Below are positions 14,142 to 25,740 of a DNA stretch of 64,000 nucleotides, piece after piece. A program made the translations under genes and the position numbers. Every line of letters starts with the position of its first letter. Positions within the stretch are counted from its first letter, which is position 1. The notes under the pieces are model-generated. The model did no database searches, was not told the origin of the DNA, and worked only from the letters and a program-made list of their open reading frames with translations. The stretch spans positions 202,103,809 through 202,167,808 of the forward strand of contig JAUMIR010000002.1 in NCBI GenBank assembly GCA_030847615.1. Direction: 5' to 3'. This DNA comes from Gambelia wislizenii (lineage: Eukaryota > Chordata > Lepidosauria > Squamata > Crotaphytidae).

Positions 14142-14232
14142 GTCTGGCGGAATCCAGAGAAAAGAGGGATCCTCCGAGCGCCTCCCCTTTAAGGCTCGGG
14201 GCGGCTGCACCGAATGGCTTCATGAATGGAGG

Positions 14233-14256
14233 CACGTGACCCAAACATCACGTGAC
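14233..14256. promoter_or_regulatory. MAFG: Tandem CACGTGAC E-boxes in MAFG promoter
   Basis: CACGTGAC lies at 14233-14240 and TCACGTGAC at 14248-14256, with the CACGTG centres 16 bp apart. This class is bound by USF and by MiT/TFE factors (CLEAR-type GTCACGTGAC). Occupancy is inferred, not seen. Confidence 0.6.
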
Positions 14257-14259
14257 GCG

Positions 14260-14379
14260 TCCGTGAGCAGTGGCGGCGGCGGCGGCGGCGGCGGCGGACC
14301 CGGGCTCTCGGTCCCTCTCAGCTGCGTGGCGGCCTCCCCCTCCCCGCCCCGGCCCTCCCCCGGCGGCTCCGAGCGGAGG
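14260..14379 (+). other. MAFG: MAFG non-coding exon 1 (5' end approximate)
   Basis: GC-rich sequence with the (GGC)n run ends at the strong donor AG|GTGAGT at 14379/14380. MAFG orthologues have a non-coding first exon in a CpG island. The next acceptor with the correct start codon is at 23301. The transcription start is my estimate. Confidence 0.6.
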
Positions 14380-14510
14380 GTGAGTGCGGGCGCCCGCGGA
14401 GGCCGGGTGGGGGGGTAGGACGGCTCCCGGTCCCCCCCTTTCTGAAGGGAGCGTGTGTGTGTGTGTGGCGGGGAAGAAGGTAGCGCTTCCCCGCCACCAT
14501 CCATAAGGAA

Positions 14511-14532
14511 GGAAGGAAGGAAGGAAGGAAGA
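14511..14532. repeat. (GGAA)n microsatellite
   Basis: A short run of GGAA units lies in the CpG-rich start of MAFG intron 1. Confidence 0.85.
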
Positions 14533-15263
14533 GGAGGAAATAATAAGGGAGGAAAGGGGGGGCTTTCCCTTCCAGTGTATTCCTGCCCCCACCCACCCCA
14601 CCCGGGAATGTGGGTTTCCGTGGAGTGGAGTCTCCCCCTGCTCCCGCCACGGTGGTGTTTATCTTGCCCCGGACGTGGGGCTGTGGCTGTGGCGGCAGAA
14701 TCGCCCTCGGCCTCCCTTCCCGCCCTCCCCTCCGGTTCCCACCCGGGAATTCTCTGGCGTGTCGTGTTGTTGCGGGGAGAGGAGGACACGGTGGGTCGAG
14801 GGGCCTCCGTGTTCCTCCACCAGCTTCCTTTTCCTCCGCCGCCTCGGCTGCCTGGCTTCATTTTTTTCTGTTGATGACAGGTGGGTGGGCTTCCCTTTGC
14901 TTCCCTCTCCATTTCTTTTCTTTTCCTCGAGTGGATCTGCGGCGTGGGTGGCTGTCCTTGTTTTTTCCCCGCGGCTTGTCGTTAGCGAGAGAGAGAGAAA
15001 GAGAGGGGGGAAATTGCCGTCGCCACCCCTGTTTTTCTTGGAGCTGTTATTGTTGTTGAGTTTTCTTGTCAAGTAGTGGCTATAGCAAAGTAGTCGGGCC
15101 CTCCCCGACTCACGGGTTTTTGGTTTTTTAAAGAGCAGGTGCGCCTTCCTTGGGAAGGTGGTCGTGGGGGGAGAGAAGGGACCTGCTTCCTGCACCCATA
15201 GGTCCCTCTCCCTTTCTCTTCAGGGATGTGCAGCCATGTCTGCCAATGTTAAAGGGCTTGCCG

Positions 15264-15276
15264 TGCTGACTCATCA
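15264..15276. promoter_or_regulatory. MAFG: MARE-like site 1 in MAFG intron 1
   Basis: TGCTGACTCATCA matches the T-MARE consensus TGCTGA(C/G)TCAGCA at 12 of 13 positions. It is about 0.9 kb downstream of the exon 1 donor. The identical 13-mer recurs 157 bp further on. Confidence 0.55.
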
Positions 15277-15420
15277 GGTGTCTAGGTAGGCAGTAAGAGC
15301 AGCCTATATGTGGAGTAGGGCTGTGGGGGGAGGGAGAGGCAAAGGACATGGACATTGAGGGGGTCTCCATCACCCCATGGCATCCCCTGGCAGGGAGCCT
15401 TCTGGGCGGTGAGCTGACAT

Positions 15421-15433
15421 TGCTGACTCATCA
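15421..15433. promoter_or_regulatory. MAFG: MARE-like site 2 in MAFG intron 1
   Basis: A second exact TGCTGACTCATCA, a 12/13 match to the T-MARE. The flanks differ from site 1, so it does not look like a simple recent duplication. Confidence 0.55.
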
Positions 15434-16953
15434 ACATGAGGTCACCACTAGGTATATGCTGCACAAAAGGAGGGGGGCTGGCTGGGGCTGGTGGGACCCA
15501 GCCAGAGGGCTAGTTGTGGGGAGAGATCTGACCTGCTGATTCATTTTCTGGCAGCATGGGATGAGGCAGAGAAAAGAGCAAGTTTAGCAGGAAAAGGGAA
15601 TCACTTGAGATTTTGTTTCTTCCAGTCACTTCTTGTCAGTATTTAGTGTGTTGGGACAGTTGTAGTGCTCTGAGTATATGCCATCCGGCACATATCCAAG
15701 CGCTGGAGTGTGTGAGGACAGAAGAGTGTGTGAGAAAATGACAAACAGGGAAAGGAAGGGGTACTTCACAGAACTTTTTGCAAGACATCCTTTTCTGAGA
15801 ACTTGTGGGTCCCTCAGTGGCTGTGGTTGTTTTGGCCCAGATAGTTTGCATGTTGCCCTGAGTACCTCCTCGTCTTGGTTCTTCTGTTCTGACTGGCTTT
15901 GTAGTCTTAGTAAAACATTGTCCTGAAAGCTATGGCTTAATGGAAATGACTCCTTCTGTTTTTGTCTCTGCTGTCAGACAAACATCCCATTCTCAAGGGC
16001 TCTGTGAAGGAGGCTGGCATTTTGTCACACTGAAATGGCAAGGGAGGCATAGAGATGCAGCTTTCTTCTGTGTGCATGTACAAGCTCTGCTGATTTGTAG
16101 AACGGAGCACATATGTGCAACAAGTGCATGATGTCCTCTACTGAGTCCCTGGTCGGAAGTTCCCCACAGCAAATTTAGCTGGAGCATGTCATCATCTACA
16201 GCCACAACTCTGGAGGGCAACCTGTCCTCTGCCAGCTGGATAGTGGCTTAGCTAATGGGGGATAGGCAGCATAATCAGTGTATGTTAGATGCTTCTATTG
16301 TGTTTGGATGGGATGTTTTCTGGGTAAAAACAGCTAGCCATCTTTGTTTAATATGCTTCTAAGATTGATACTAACCTGTCATTCTAAAATGGTATGATGG
16401 GAGGGATCTTGAAAGTTGCCTAGTTTAAACTACCTTCTTTACAAAATATGTAAAACTTGATGTGCCTATGACAGCTCAAAGGGTAGTGTGTCAATTGTAC
16501 ACTTTATTTTCCTTTCTAGAAAAAGGAATGTTTCTAATATTACAGGGCCCATCATAAACAAAGATTAATAGAGCCAAAATAATTAGGAAACAGGCTTGGT
16601 TTAAAAACTAAAACAACTTGCCTGCAAGATTGTGTTCTTAAGGAGGAAGTGCATAGACCAGTGTTGTATCCTTCACCCCTGTGTAGGAACTGTGTGATAC
16701 AGGGAGTGTAGTGCCACTCTTGCAGAGGATGATGTATAAAAAAAAATCTTTCTTCCCATTTTAGTATCCGTGTGATACTGCAATGTGGGCAATGTTTTCT
16801 CCACAGGATAATTAGATAAGTTAAATAATTTAAGGAGTTTATGACATATGGGAAACAAAATAAATGTGTGAAGTCGAAGGCTTTCACAGCCGGCATCCAT
16901 CAATTTTCCTTGGTTTTTTCCGGGCTGTGAGGCCGTGTTCTGAAAAAGTTTCT

Positions 16954-16996
16954 TTCTGACATTTCGCCTTCATCTGTGGCTGGCATCTTCAGAGAA
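16954..16996 (-). ncRNA. Hammerhead-ribozyme-like motif, left arm
   Basis: On the minus strand: TTCT, core CTGAAGA, a stem II able to pair GCC with GGC, GAAA, then TGTC and AGAA. TTCT and AGAA can form stem I, and GTC is the expected cleavage triplet. The loopless stem III is minimal, as reported for Penelope-like elements. All core residues are present in this copy. Self-cleavage is not shown. Confidence 0.5.
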
Positions 16997-17356
16997 TGGC
17001 TGGGTAGGTGTGTGTGTGGAGTTTATATATTGTGAACCGCTGTTGGGGAGTATATGTAAATTTGTGTAATTGAATGGTAAGTTTCTGGGTATAGAAATGC
17101 AAGGATGATTAGTGTCTGTTTGGCTAATGGTTGGCTGATGGGCCATTATCTGCAGGAAATCCCCTTGTCCCTGGGTGGAATTCCTTTGTAAGTGTTGAGT
17201 TTTGATTCCAGCAGATAATGGGCCATTAGCCAAACAGACAATAATCATCCTTGCATTTCTATACCCAGAAACTAACTATTCAATTACACAAATTTACATA
17301 TTCTTCCCAAGAGGGGTTCACAGCATATAAACTCCACACACACCCCTACCCAACCA

Positions 17357-17399
17357 TTCTCTGAAGGTGCCAGCCACAGATGCAGGCGAAATGTCAGAA
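17357..17399 (+). ncRNA. Hammerhead-ribozyme-like motif, right arm (decayed)
   Basis: It has the same layout as the left arm, but the core reads CTGAAGG instead of CTGAAGA. That substitution hits an invariant adenine, so this copy is probably inactive. Confidence 0.4.
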
Positions 17400-19167
17400 A
17401 GAAACTATTCCAGAACACTGCTTCACAGCCAGGAAAAAACCCAAGGAAAATAAATGTGTTCAGTCTTGAAGCAAAAATTCAAAAGAATGAAGAGAGGAGA
17501 ATGAAGTTCCATTTTGTTTTGATTGCATGCATACTTAGCTTCTCAACTATATTAAGTCACCTATGAGGTCACCTTCTAAGAGCATGTAGGAAGAACTGAT
17601 TTGAACCCCTATCCCCTCAGTTCTATGTTGAAACACTTTGTATATAAGTATATTGGGGAGACATGTCTTCTTGGATTCTCTGGTGACCATACACTTCTGA
17701 AAGTCTTACTTGTAGTCATCGGATTCAGGTTCCTTTGCCAAGTCGAAAACTCTTAACAAAGGGATCAATATGTTTTAGAAGAATAACTGGGAAACTAAAT
17801 TTGATAACTTCCTGTAAGTACCTGAAAGTCTGAAGACAGATGTACTGTACTTACCAAGAAATAGAGAGTTGTGTTGGGATGGCTCTTTGTACTACACCTG
17901 TTGGAAAGCCTCCCACTGTGGGCTATCATCCCATTCTTGGTTCCCTCTTGTCATCAGACTGCCTTCTTTCTCATCCCTTACAGCTGGGCCTCTGGTGATG
18001 GGGCTGTCTTTATTGCTGAAATGGATGACGTCACCATGTTTACACTAGTTTGATGGCACAGCTCTGTGAACCAGGAATGTTGAGAATGGGGCCTGTGTTG
18101 AATCATGCACTCTGCTGTCAGCTCTGTTGTGAGCGAAGAATTGGCGGTGCTTGTGCTGAGTTCAGGCCTTTTGAGTCCTGGCAAAATGTGTTGAGGCTGC
18201 ACTTTTTTCCCCCTTTGCAGCCGTTGCACTTGGCACTTTCCAGTGTGATCTTTCTTCGGGAAGCTGTCAAAAAGCTGAGAAATCAGCAGTCTGGGGAGTT
18301 AAACCAAGTTTGTCTCTGTCTGGATGCCAGTTCTCTCTGGCTGTCCTTTTTGCAGAGCATTAATAGGTCCTGCTACTTTGGCCAGTGAGTCAGTGCTGTT
18401 GAAGAGCCTGATGCCATCCCAATTTATGAAAGAGAAAGTTTTAGTAGGCTTTATTATTTTTTTACTGCTCTCTGGGCTTTTTTTTTTTTTTTTTAATAAA
18501 TGAATCTTTGGAACTGAAATTTGTACCGGCCCTGGATACAAACTTATACTATACTTCTTGTGTTGAAATATCATAGCATTTTTAAGCCTTATACTCTGAT
18601 ACTCATTCTCTGACTTACCAGGGCTACTGGGTTTTATGGGTATGTCCCATCATTTTTTCATAAGTCATTTCCATTCCATTGACAGAGGACTGTGACCAGC
18701 TAAGATTATTTCTAGCCAGCATCCCATCCTGCACTCTTTCCAGATGTTAATAAGCAACTCTATATTCCAAACACTGATCTTGACATATAATAAAGTCTTG
18801 GTCTCAACCTATAAGGGATCTTGCTGAGTTGGCAAAGCTCTAAGCATGTATATTTTGCTACAAAGTACCCTTTCCTCCTGGGATTTTGCTTAAGTATACT
18901 TGTCATTGTGAAACTTAGGTACTGCTGCTTGTGCTGGATTTATAGATGTAAGAGCGATTTTTGGTTATGCAGTTGCTGTTCTTTAGAAATTCTCAGATCT
19001 CTTTGCACATGAGCACAGGTAATAGATCCTAACATTTTCTCTGATGCATTGCAAGGAAAGGCTTGACTCTAGAGCATCAGTACTGTGACATTCACTGAGT
19101 GAGTGAGTGAGTGACTTGAGTGTTATATTTAATATTCTATTTGGGATACTTGGGGGGATACTTGTAC

Positions 19168-19207
19168 ATGTTCCAGCATTCATTTGGACCAGTATTGAAA
19201 GAACATA
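19168..19207. repeat. 40-bp target-site duplication, left copy
   Basis: The segment starts ATGTTCCAGCATTCATTTGG and ends TTGAAAGAACATA. It is repeated exactly at 19856-19895, on the other side of a LINE fragment. Confidence 0.85.
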
Positions 19208-19855
19208 CTCTCTCTCTGGCTTTTCTTCACAAACGAAGATTCAGGAAGAACTCATCCTGCGCTTTCTGCAAGTGCGCTGATGACTAAAAAGGCCAATCCG
19301 AGATAAACAAGTCCGGTTGCAGAAAGCACAGCAGAAAGTCTCCTTGGGTGATGTTTTTGGGTTGTGATTCTTTCTGCGTTGTCGTTTCTCTTCAAGACTT
19401 GTTTGGCATGAGTTCTCAAATAAGGCTGAGCATTGTGGATAGTGCATCTCCATGCCTCCTGATGTGAGGCCAGGGCAGACCATTGTTGGTGATCAATTTG
19501 GCCGAGCCTGAGATGTTGCTTCAGGGAGTCCTTGTATTGCTTTTATGGAGCGCCCCTCTTACGCTGACCCATGGCGAGTTCACCATAGAGTACTATTTTT
19601 GGGAGGCGATGGTCCTCCATCCTAGAAACGTGCCCTGCCCAGTGCAGCTGTGTTCTCAGTATCATGGCCTCAATGCTGGTGATCTCTGCTTGCTCAAGGA
19701 CAGCAACGTTTGTCACATAGTCCAGTGTATATTTAGGATTGTGCGTAGATAGCGCTGATGAAAGTGTTTGAGGAGTCGTAAGTGTTGGCGATAGGTGACC
19801 CGTGTTTCAGACCCATAAAGGAGAACAGACAGTACAATGGCTCTATACACACTGA
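19208..19855 (-). mobile_element. 5'-truncated LINE insertion (copy B) with 40-bp duplication
   Basis: This is the same LINE family as copy A. The minus strand encodes a decayed post-RT segment ending in the CAFCNRTC...H...H finger and a (GA)n 3' tail (seen as CTCTCTCTCTGG at the left edge). It is bounded by the exact 40-bp duplication, so both insertion borders are defined. Confidence 0.88.
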
Positions 19856-19895
19856 ATGTTCCAGCATTCATTTGGACCAGTATTGAAAGAACATA
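19856..19895. repeat. 40-bp target-site duplication, right copy
   Basis: It is identical to 19168-19207 over the full length. It is unusually long for a non-LTR target duplication. Confidence 0.85.
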
Positions 19896-20223
19896 ACTTT
19901 TCAACATTACTGTGATGTCAGGGAGAGGCCTTTGTCCTGGTAGGGGTTTTGCTTAGGGCATGGCTTCTCGGGATATCTGATGTGGGAACAGATAATTCCA
20001 CCACCACCCTTTTCTAATGTGTCAGGGGCCAATACTATAATTGCCCCCATTGACTACAACTGTTTCTTTTTTTTCCTGGAACCTTGATATGGACCAACAG
20101 CTAATGGCTTGTGAACTGGCACTTGTCCATGGACCACAACAAAAGAAAAGGATATAGGACTTAACTCACAAAGACTGGGATGGGGGAGTCAAACAGAGTT
20201 AGGATACAGATATAAAATATATA

Positions 20224-20580
20224 CAGTCGTCCCTCCACATTTGCAGGTTAACCATTCATGGATTTGATTATTTGTGGATTACTAAATATGTTCTTTCTAG
20301 GAATTTTCTAGGCCCTCCAGCATCATTCTGTTGAACATAGAGTCACACTGGAGGACCTAGAGATTCCTAGAGAGAACACTTCTCTAGGCATTTATAGGTT
20401 CTCCAGCATGATTTTATGGTCAACGTCTGCCAGATGTTGACTGTAGAATCATGCTGGAGAACCTACAAATGCCTAGAGAAATATGTCAGGTTAAAAAAAA
20501 ATAGCAGGCCTAAATTTGTGGCTTTTCCACTTTCACTGGGATTCTCTGCCCCTAACCCCCACGGAAGTTGAGGCCAACTG
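20224..20580. mobile_element. Tigger-like element with large internal palindrome
   Basis: It starts CAGTCGTCCCTCCACATTTG and ends GAGGCCAACTG, next to TA/TG. Arms of about 45 bp at 20390-20435 and 20436-20480 (TTCTCTAGGCA...GTCAAC against GTTGAC...TGCCTAGAGAA) make a hairpin. The copy nested in BovB at 49019-49320 shares these internal segments. Confidence 0.72.
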
Positions 20581-20584
20581 TGTA

Positions 20585-22940
20585 AGTGTGTAACAAATAT
20601 TAAAAGATATACTAAATCTATTAAATAGATTTAAGTCATTCAATTAAAAAAAAACCCACACAGTCCAATTTTATAAATAGCAATAAAGTTGAAGGTCCAT
20701 AAGGTGTAAATCATAATTGAAGGACACTATATGGTTAAAGATCCTGGCAGGTCTTCATTTGTATAGGGGACAGACGTGTTTCAACCTGTGGTGTTTCTCA
20801 GCGGACAATGAAGTGCTTGTATTTTCCAGTTCTTTCCTCCAGACAAAGACTAACACATCAATATAAATTCTTACAAGTAAAAAATTCCTCTTCTCCTTCA
20901 CTACCCACAGCCATGGACCACCCTTTGAATGGTATTGGTTTAGGGAATATGGTTGTGTTGTTCTTATTCTAGCCTGAAGCAGAATCCCCATTAACAACAA
21001 TGGTAATTTTTGGCAACCTACTATTAAGAAAGCTGACTCCCAAATGGTGGATCCAATAGAGCCTGCAATCAGGGTTGAGAAGGGGTATAGTGTCCACTAG
21101 CAAAGGTGGTTTTATTTAAAGGTTACTCATTGTCTAGAAGTTGCTTGTTCATGCCAAAGACAAGACTAAGGTATTTGAGTCCCTTTCAGTGAGTGCAACG
21201 GTGATCCACTGTGTTAGAGAAGGGTAAGCCTTTAATCAAGTGACCACAGCCGTGTCCTTTGGGCATGTGCACTTTGCTCGTCAGCAATTTTCTGTGCTCT
21301 AGGAATATGTGAATTTTTGCTGGCCTGTTAGTGCTCCTGGAAAGCGCTGAAGCCATCCCTTCTGGGGGTGCTGCTAGGGGACCGTTTTCTTAGCTTTTGC
21401 TGACACTAGCTTGTCTTAATTCTGTGCTATAAATGTGAGCTGATGTTTTATGCATTTAACAAACAAGAACATGGGCTGTGGGGGAGGAGCATTTATTATG
21501 CCATGTAAGTGCTGATGATGTGCTTGGGTGGGAGGTAGATGTACAGACATCCCGGTCTGGATGTACGTAGTGATTCTTCTATCCCCAAGACAGTATTGAC
21601 CATTGCAGCAGATTTTCCTCTTGCTTAGGGAACAGCTGTGACTTCTGAGTTGTTCCAGAGGAATAGTCAAAGGTAGAGTACTTTCTAATGCTTAGTGTAG
21701 TATAGTATAGTATAGTGTATGTATTGGGGGTGGGGATTTGACCTGTAAGGCAGGATACATGGTGGGGGGGAATCTCAGGTCTTCTGCAGGAGAGTCACTA
21801 TTCTTGCAGGTAGTTTCAAGTTGAGTCTTGAGAAGGAAGTAGTAAGTGTTCAGCCTCCTTTTCTTTGTTGAATTGCATAACAAGATTTGTCTCAACAGGA
21901 GGCCTTTGGGTGAAGCCACTTTGCCTTCCGGTTTGAAAATGGGAACTGAGGTTTCATGAATGTTAATGAAGGTCCATTATCAAAGGTTATTTTTTGTACA
22001 TATCAGTGAAGACTTACTGGCAACTTGTGTGCTGTCTCAGAAGTGTTACGTACTTTGTGAATTTTGGTATTGTCATGCTAAGTGTTCCCCCTAGACTTAT
22101 ACAGTGGATATTGAAATCCTGAAATGTGGAAGCACTATCAGTGGGTTTTTTTTTAAATTGCCTTTTGATTCCTAAGCTTTAAGTATAAAACATGATGATT
22201 TTTCTAAGCTTATTTCTGAAACTGTAATTGCTGGAATCTTGAGAACCTTAGACTACATTTTAAAAAAAATTACATTACAGATTTCCCTGATGAAACATAT
22301 GTTCTGGAAGTTTAGAACAATCTGTTATGAATGACTACTATAAGCTAATGGGATGACTTTGCATAAGTGTGCTTGACTTTTTAAAATTCTGCTGTTGTTG
22401 GTAAGGTGTGGGGGGGAGCAGGAGGGGAGGAATGGGTTAGAGCACTTGGACTGCAAGATAACTAAGTACAGTATTACTTAGTCCTCTTGACTATTGGAAA
22501 CCCGCCAAAGTATCTTTTGGTTTCTCAGCTAATTGTGTATTTTCCATCCACCAGCACCCCTGCTAACATGAGTGGTAAATGTTATTCAAAAGGAAACAGA
22601 GATAGTTCAGGATTACAGAAAAAACAGAGCTGTGCCTGCTAATCAACTTGCTCATTTTATGGTTTAAATTGGAGCCAAGCTGTTTTCTAGGCTTCTGTGT
22701 ATTCCTTAGCATTTTCTCTTGCTCCCACCTCCCTGTCTTGCTGTCCAGTTTCCCAGATAAAGGAACACTCCAGACAGGATGGGTCATTTCATTTGTACCA
22801 GATTGTGTCACAGGGAATATTGTGCAAAGTGCTCCCACACACTTCTTTCTATTCCAAGATACATGGATGCCCTGGCAAGCCTTTTGGACTGCAACTCTCT
22901 TGCTCGGTAATACTATAAAGGCGTGAACTGTGAGCAAGGC
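20585..22940 (+). other. MAFG intron 1, unassigned part
   Basis: I recognise no exon, RNA gene or named repeat here. Confidence 0.5.
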
Positions 22941-22948
22941 TGCAAGCA

Positions 22949-22961
22949 TGCTGAGTCAGCA
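22949..22961. promoter_or_regulatory. MAFG: Perfect palindromic T-MARE in MAFG intron 1
   Basis: TGCTGAGTCAGCA is the full 13-bp T-MARE bound by Maf homodimers and by CNC-small Maf heterodimers. It lies 379 bp upstream of the MAFG start codon. It also contains a TGAGTCAGC antioxidant-response core, so it is a candidate for autoregulation or NRF2 control. Confidence 0.65.
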
Positions 22962-23327
22962 TGACTGGCTCAGTACAGCCATGCAGGACCCTGGCTGCCA
23001 GGCTATTTTTAAATGTGGTTTCATCCTACTCTGGCTCCACCCAGGTTTTTTAACACCCCCCCCCACTGCCATTTGCCTTTATGTTTAATAGAGTGTTGTG
23101 GGGCTGGCAGGAACAGAGGTGGCTAGGAACTCTTCTAAGTCCTTCAGCTTGGTCCACTGCTGTGCTGAGCACATGAGGATTGGTTCCAGCGGGGAGCCCT
23201 GCCCACTTTCCATCTTGCTGCTGAGCCAGATAAGTAGGTATCTGTGAATGAATGCTCTGAAACTTGAGTCTGGTGACCTCTGGCCGTTCTCTTTCTTGCA
23301 GAATCTGATTGCGAAGGCTTGCGTGTT

Positions 23328-23899
<572 letters not shown>

Positions 23900-25661
23900 T
23901 GAAACGAGCACTGCCTGGGCTTGTGTGTGCAGGGCAGTTAGGCACAAAGCTCATCCGGAGTCCCCAAAGCACAACCCTCTCCCAGATGGCCTAGCCACAC
24001 AGGCACATGCTGGCCTGCTTGTCACTGCAGTCCCTTTGTTTTTAGCTTTGTTCTGATTGGTGTGACTGATGGTAATGCAACCCTTCTGTATAAGCAGAAC
24101 CTTCCACCCAGGGGTATTCTGGGAAGAGACTGAAGGACCTCAGTACTCTAGCCAAAAAGATTCTCAGCAGCATGGAATAAATCCTTGGGGAGGAATAACC
24201 CAAAGCAGGGAGGGTAGAGGTCATAGAAAGTTGGAAGACCTGCTGTCAGTGTTGACTCGATACCATTCTTCCAGGGTTGTGTGTCAGCTGTCCAGTCTGC
24301 TGCTTGTAAATTGCTTGGTATCAGTGGCTATAATGGGGGTAGTTTGTGTAACCATTTTTATATTAACATCTAGTTGCGCCTTTTATGTTGAAAGGTGGGA
24401 TACCTTAGGACTTTTCCTGAAGGGTGAGGGAAGGGGGAAACTGCAGTTTCCTGGTGTCTGTGCTGCAGAGAAGGGAAAGGAGCCAGGAATGGGCACCGTT
24501 GGAACCTCCTGTTTGGAAGAAGGCAGGTTGTATCACGGTGACTACAGGCCGGTTTTGTGCCTAATGTGTTGCACTGAACAAGACCAAAATCACTAGTTGT
24601 TTCCTGTGTTTGGAGAGTATCAAGTGTCTCTAGTGTGATGGTTTACACAACCAGTTTATGTGGTTTAAATAGCCCTTTATTTATGAGAAAAACATTCATT
24701 TTAAAGAATTATTAAATGATCTCAGTTTCAAAACTAAAATTGGATGAAGAACTTGTATTTAACAGTCTCCTTTTTAACCTGAGAGGGTGAGAATATTTGG
24801 TTGTCATATTCTTGGAGACTTCACTAGCTCAGAAAAAAAGCAAATTTTAAAAGTTTCTCGCTACGTCTTTGTGGCTCTGAGGTTGGTTTTTATAAAGAGT
24901 TATGAGACTTTTATTTATAAATAACGTAGAGGGAAAAAAAAAACAAAAAAAAAAGGCTAGTCCTGTTTGATATCTTTTTGCAATTGTACCAAAAGTGACT
25001 TATTCTTGAACTCCTCACACGCTTCTTTTGTGCTTCTGTTGTGTTTAGTTGTTTGTGCTCTGAGGTCTTGTGTGGCGCTGTGATGTGATGGTGCCAATGG
25101 CCATCTTTGCTGTGTGGGTGTCCTGTGAGCATTCTTTTTTGCTTTCCCTGGGCTGAGTGCAGGGTTTCCTTGGGCATTTCACAATAGGTCTTCTGAAGCC
25201 TTCTGTCTTGTTACAAGTTTGCTCATGTCTAAAGGCATCACTTCTTAGCTCCTGAAATTTGAGGGGGATTGGCTTTTCTCTAGCGTATTACCAAAATTTG
25301 CTTAATGGTAGCTGGTGGACATTGTTCCATTTTTCTGTGTCACTTGTGTCCAGGCCCCCAGAGTTTAATTTCCTGCTGGTCCTGGGGATCTCAAAAAACA
25401 ATGTTGCAACAAAAATGGGGTGAGGAGACATCTGCTAATTACACAGGAATGTGAAGGAATTAGTGAAGCTGACAGCATGTCTTACAAATAGGTAAACAGA
25501 ATCAGCATTTCCCAGGTTTGGACTATAGTAGAATCTGTGTAGCTTCACTTTTCTGGTAAGATTCTTTTGCTGTTGATGGTGCAAACATTTTCTCATCCCT
25601 TGGTTGTTATTTTCTATTGTTGAGCTTGCTGGGTAGTACTTGTGAAATTGAGCTGGAAATT

Positions 25662-25740
25662 AATCATAGAATCATAGAATTGCAGAGTTGGAAGAGACCA
25701 CAAGGGCCATCCAGTCCAACCCCCTGCCACACAGGAATCT
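25662..25740 (-). mobile_element. CR1-like LINE 3' end (short fragment)
   Basis: Terminal repeats ATCATAGAATCATAGAAT are followed by GGAAGAGACCACAAGGGCCA and the CCCCCTGCCACACAGGAAT signature. Confidence 0.8.

Larger units (their letters stand above)
14150..14975. promoter_or_regulatory. MAFG: CpG island and promoter region of MAFG
   Basis: GC- and CpG-rich sequence begins abruptly after the microsatellite and covers the first exon and the start of intron 1. It holds two CACGTGAC boxes (14233-14240 and 14248-14256), a (GGC)n run at 14272-14297 and GC-rich tracts. There is no TATA box at a plausible distance, which is typical of a dispersed CpG-island promoter. Confidence 0.8.
16870..17446. 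mobile_element. Inverted-repeat Penelope-like element with 13-bp target duplication
   Basis: The left arm (minus orientation, 16870 to about 17195) and right arm (plus orientation, about 17205-17446) are copies of the same Penelope-like 3' region joined head to head, so both tails face outward. The 13-bp direct repeat AAAATAAATGTGT flanks it at 16857-16869 and 17447-17459. The arms match the ends of the coding Penelope-like insertion at 41187-43024, which is how the family is assigned. No RT or endonuclease remains here. Confidence 0.8.
14380..23301 (+). other. MAFG: MAFG intron 1
   Basis: This is an intron of about 8.9 kb. It contains MARE-like sites at 15264, 15421 and 22949, a palindromic Penelope-like insertion (16870-17446), a LINE fragment with a 40-bp target duplication (19208-19855) and a Tigger-like element (20224-20580). 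I see no coding exon in the remaining sequence. Confidence 0.65.

Noticed and set aside
13320..14210. Minus-strand open frame of 296 codons
   Set aside because: The N-terminal half is translated TG/TA microsatellite and the rest is LINE copy A. It is not a gene.
14220..14912. Minus-strand open frame of 230 codons across the MAFG CpG island
   Set aside because: It is a product of GC-rich, stop-poor low-complexity DNA (poly-Pro, poly-Gly), with overlapping long frames on both strands and no domain.
24069..24596. Open frame of 175 codons after MAFG
   Set aside because: It lies in the MAFG 3' UTR, has no recognisable domain and shows no start context or splice logic.
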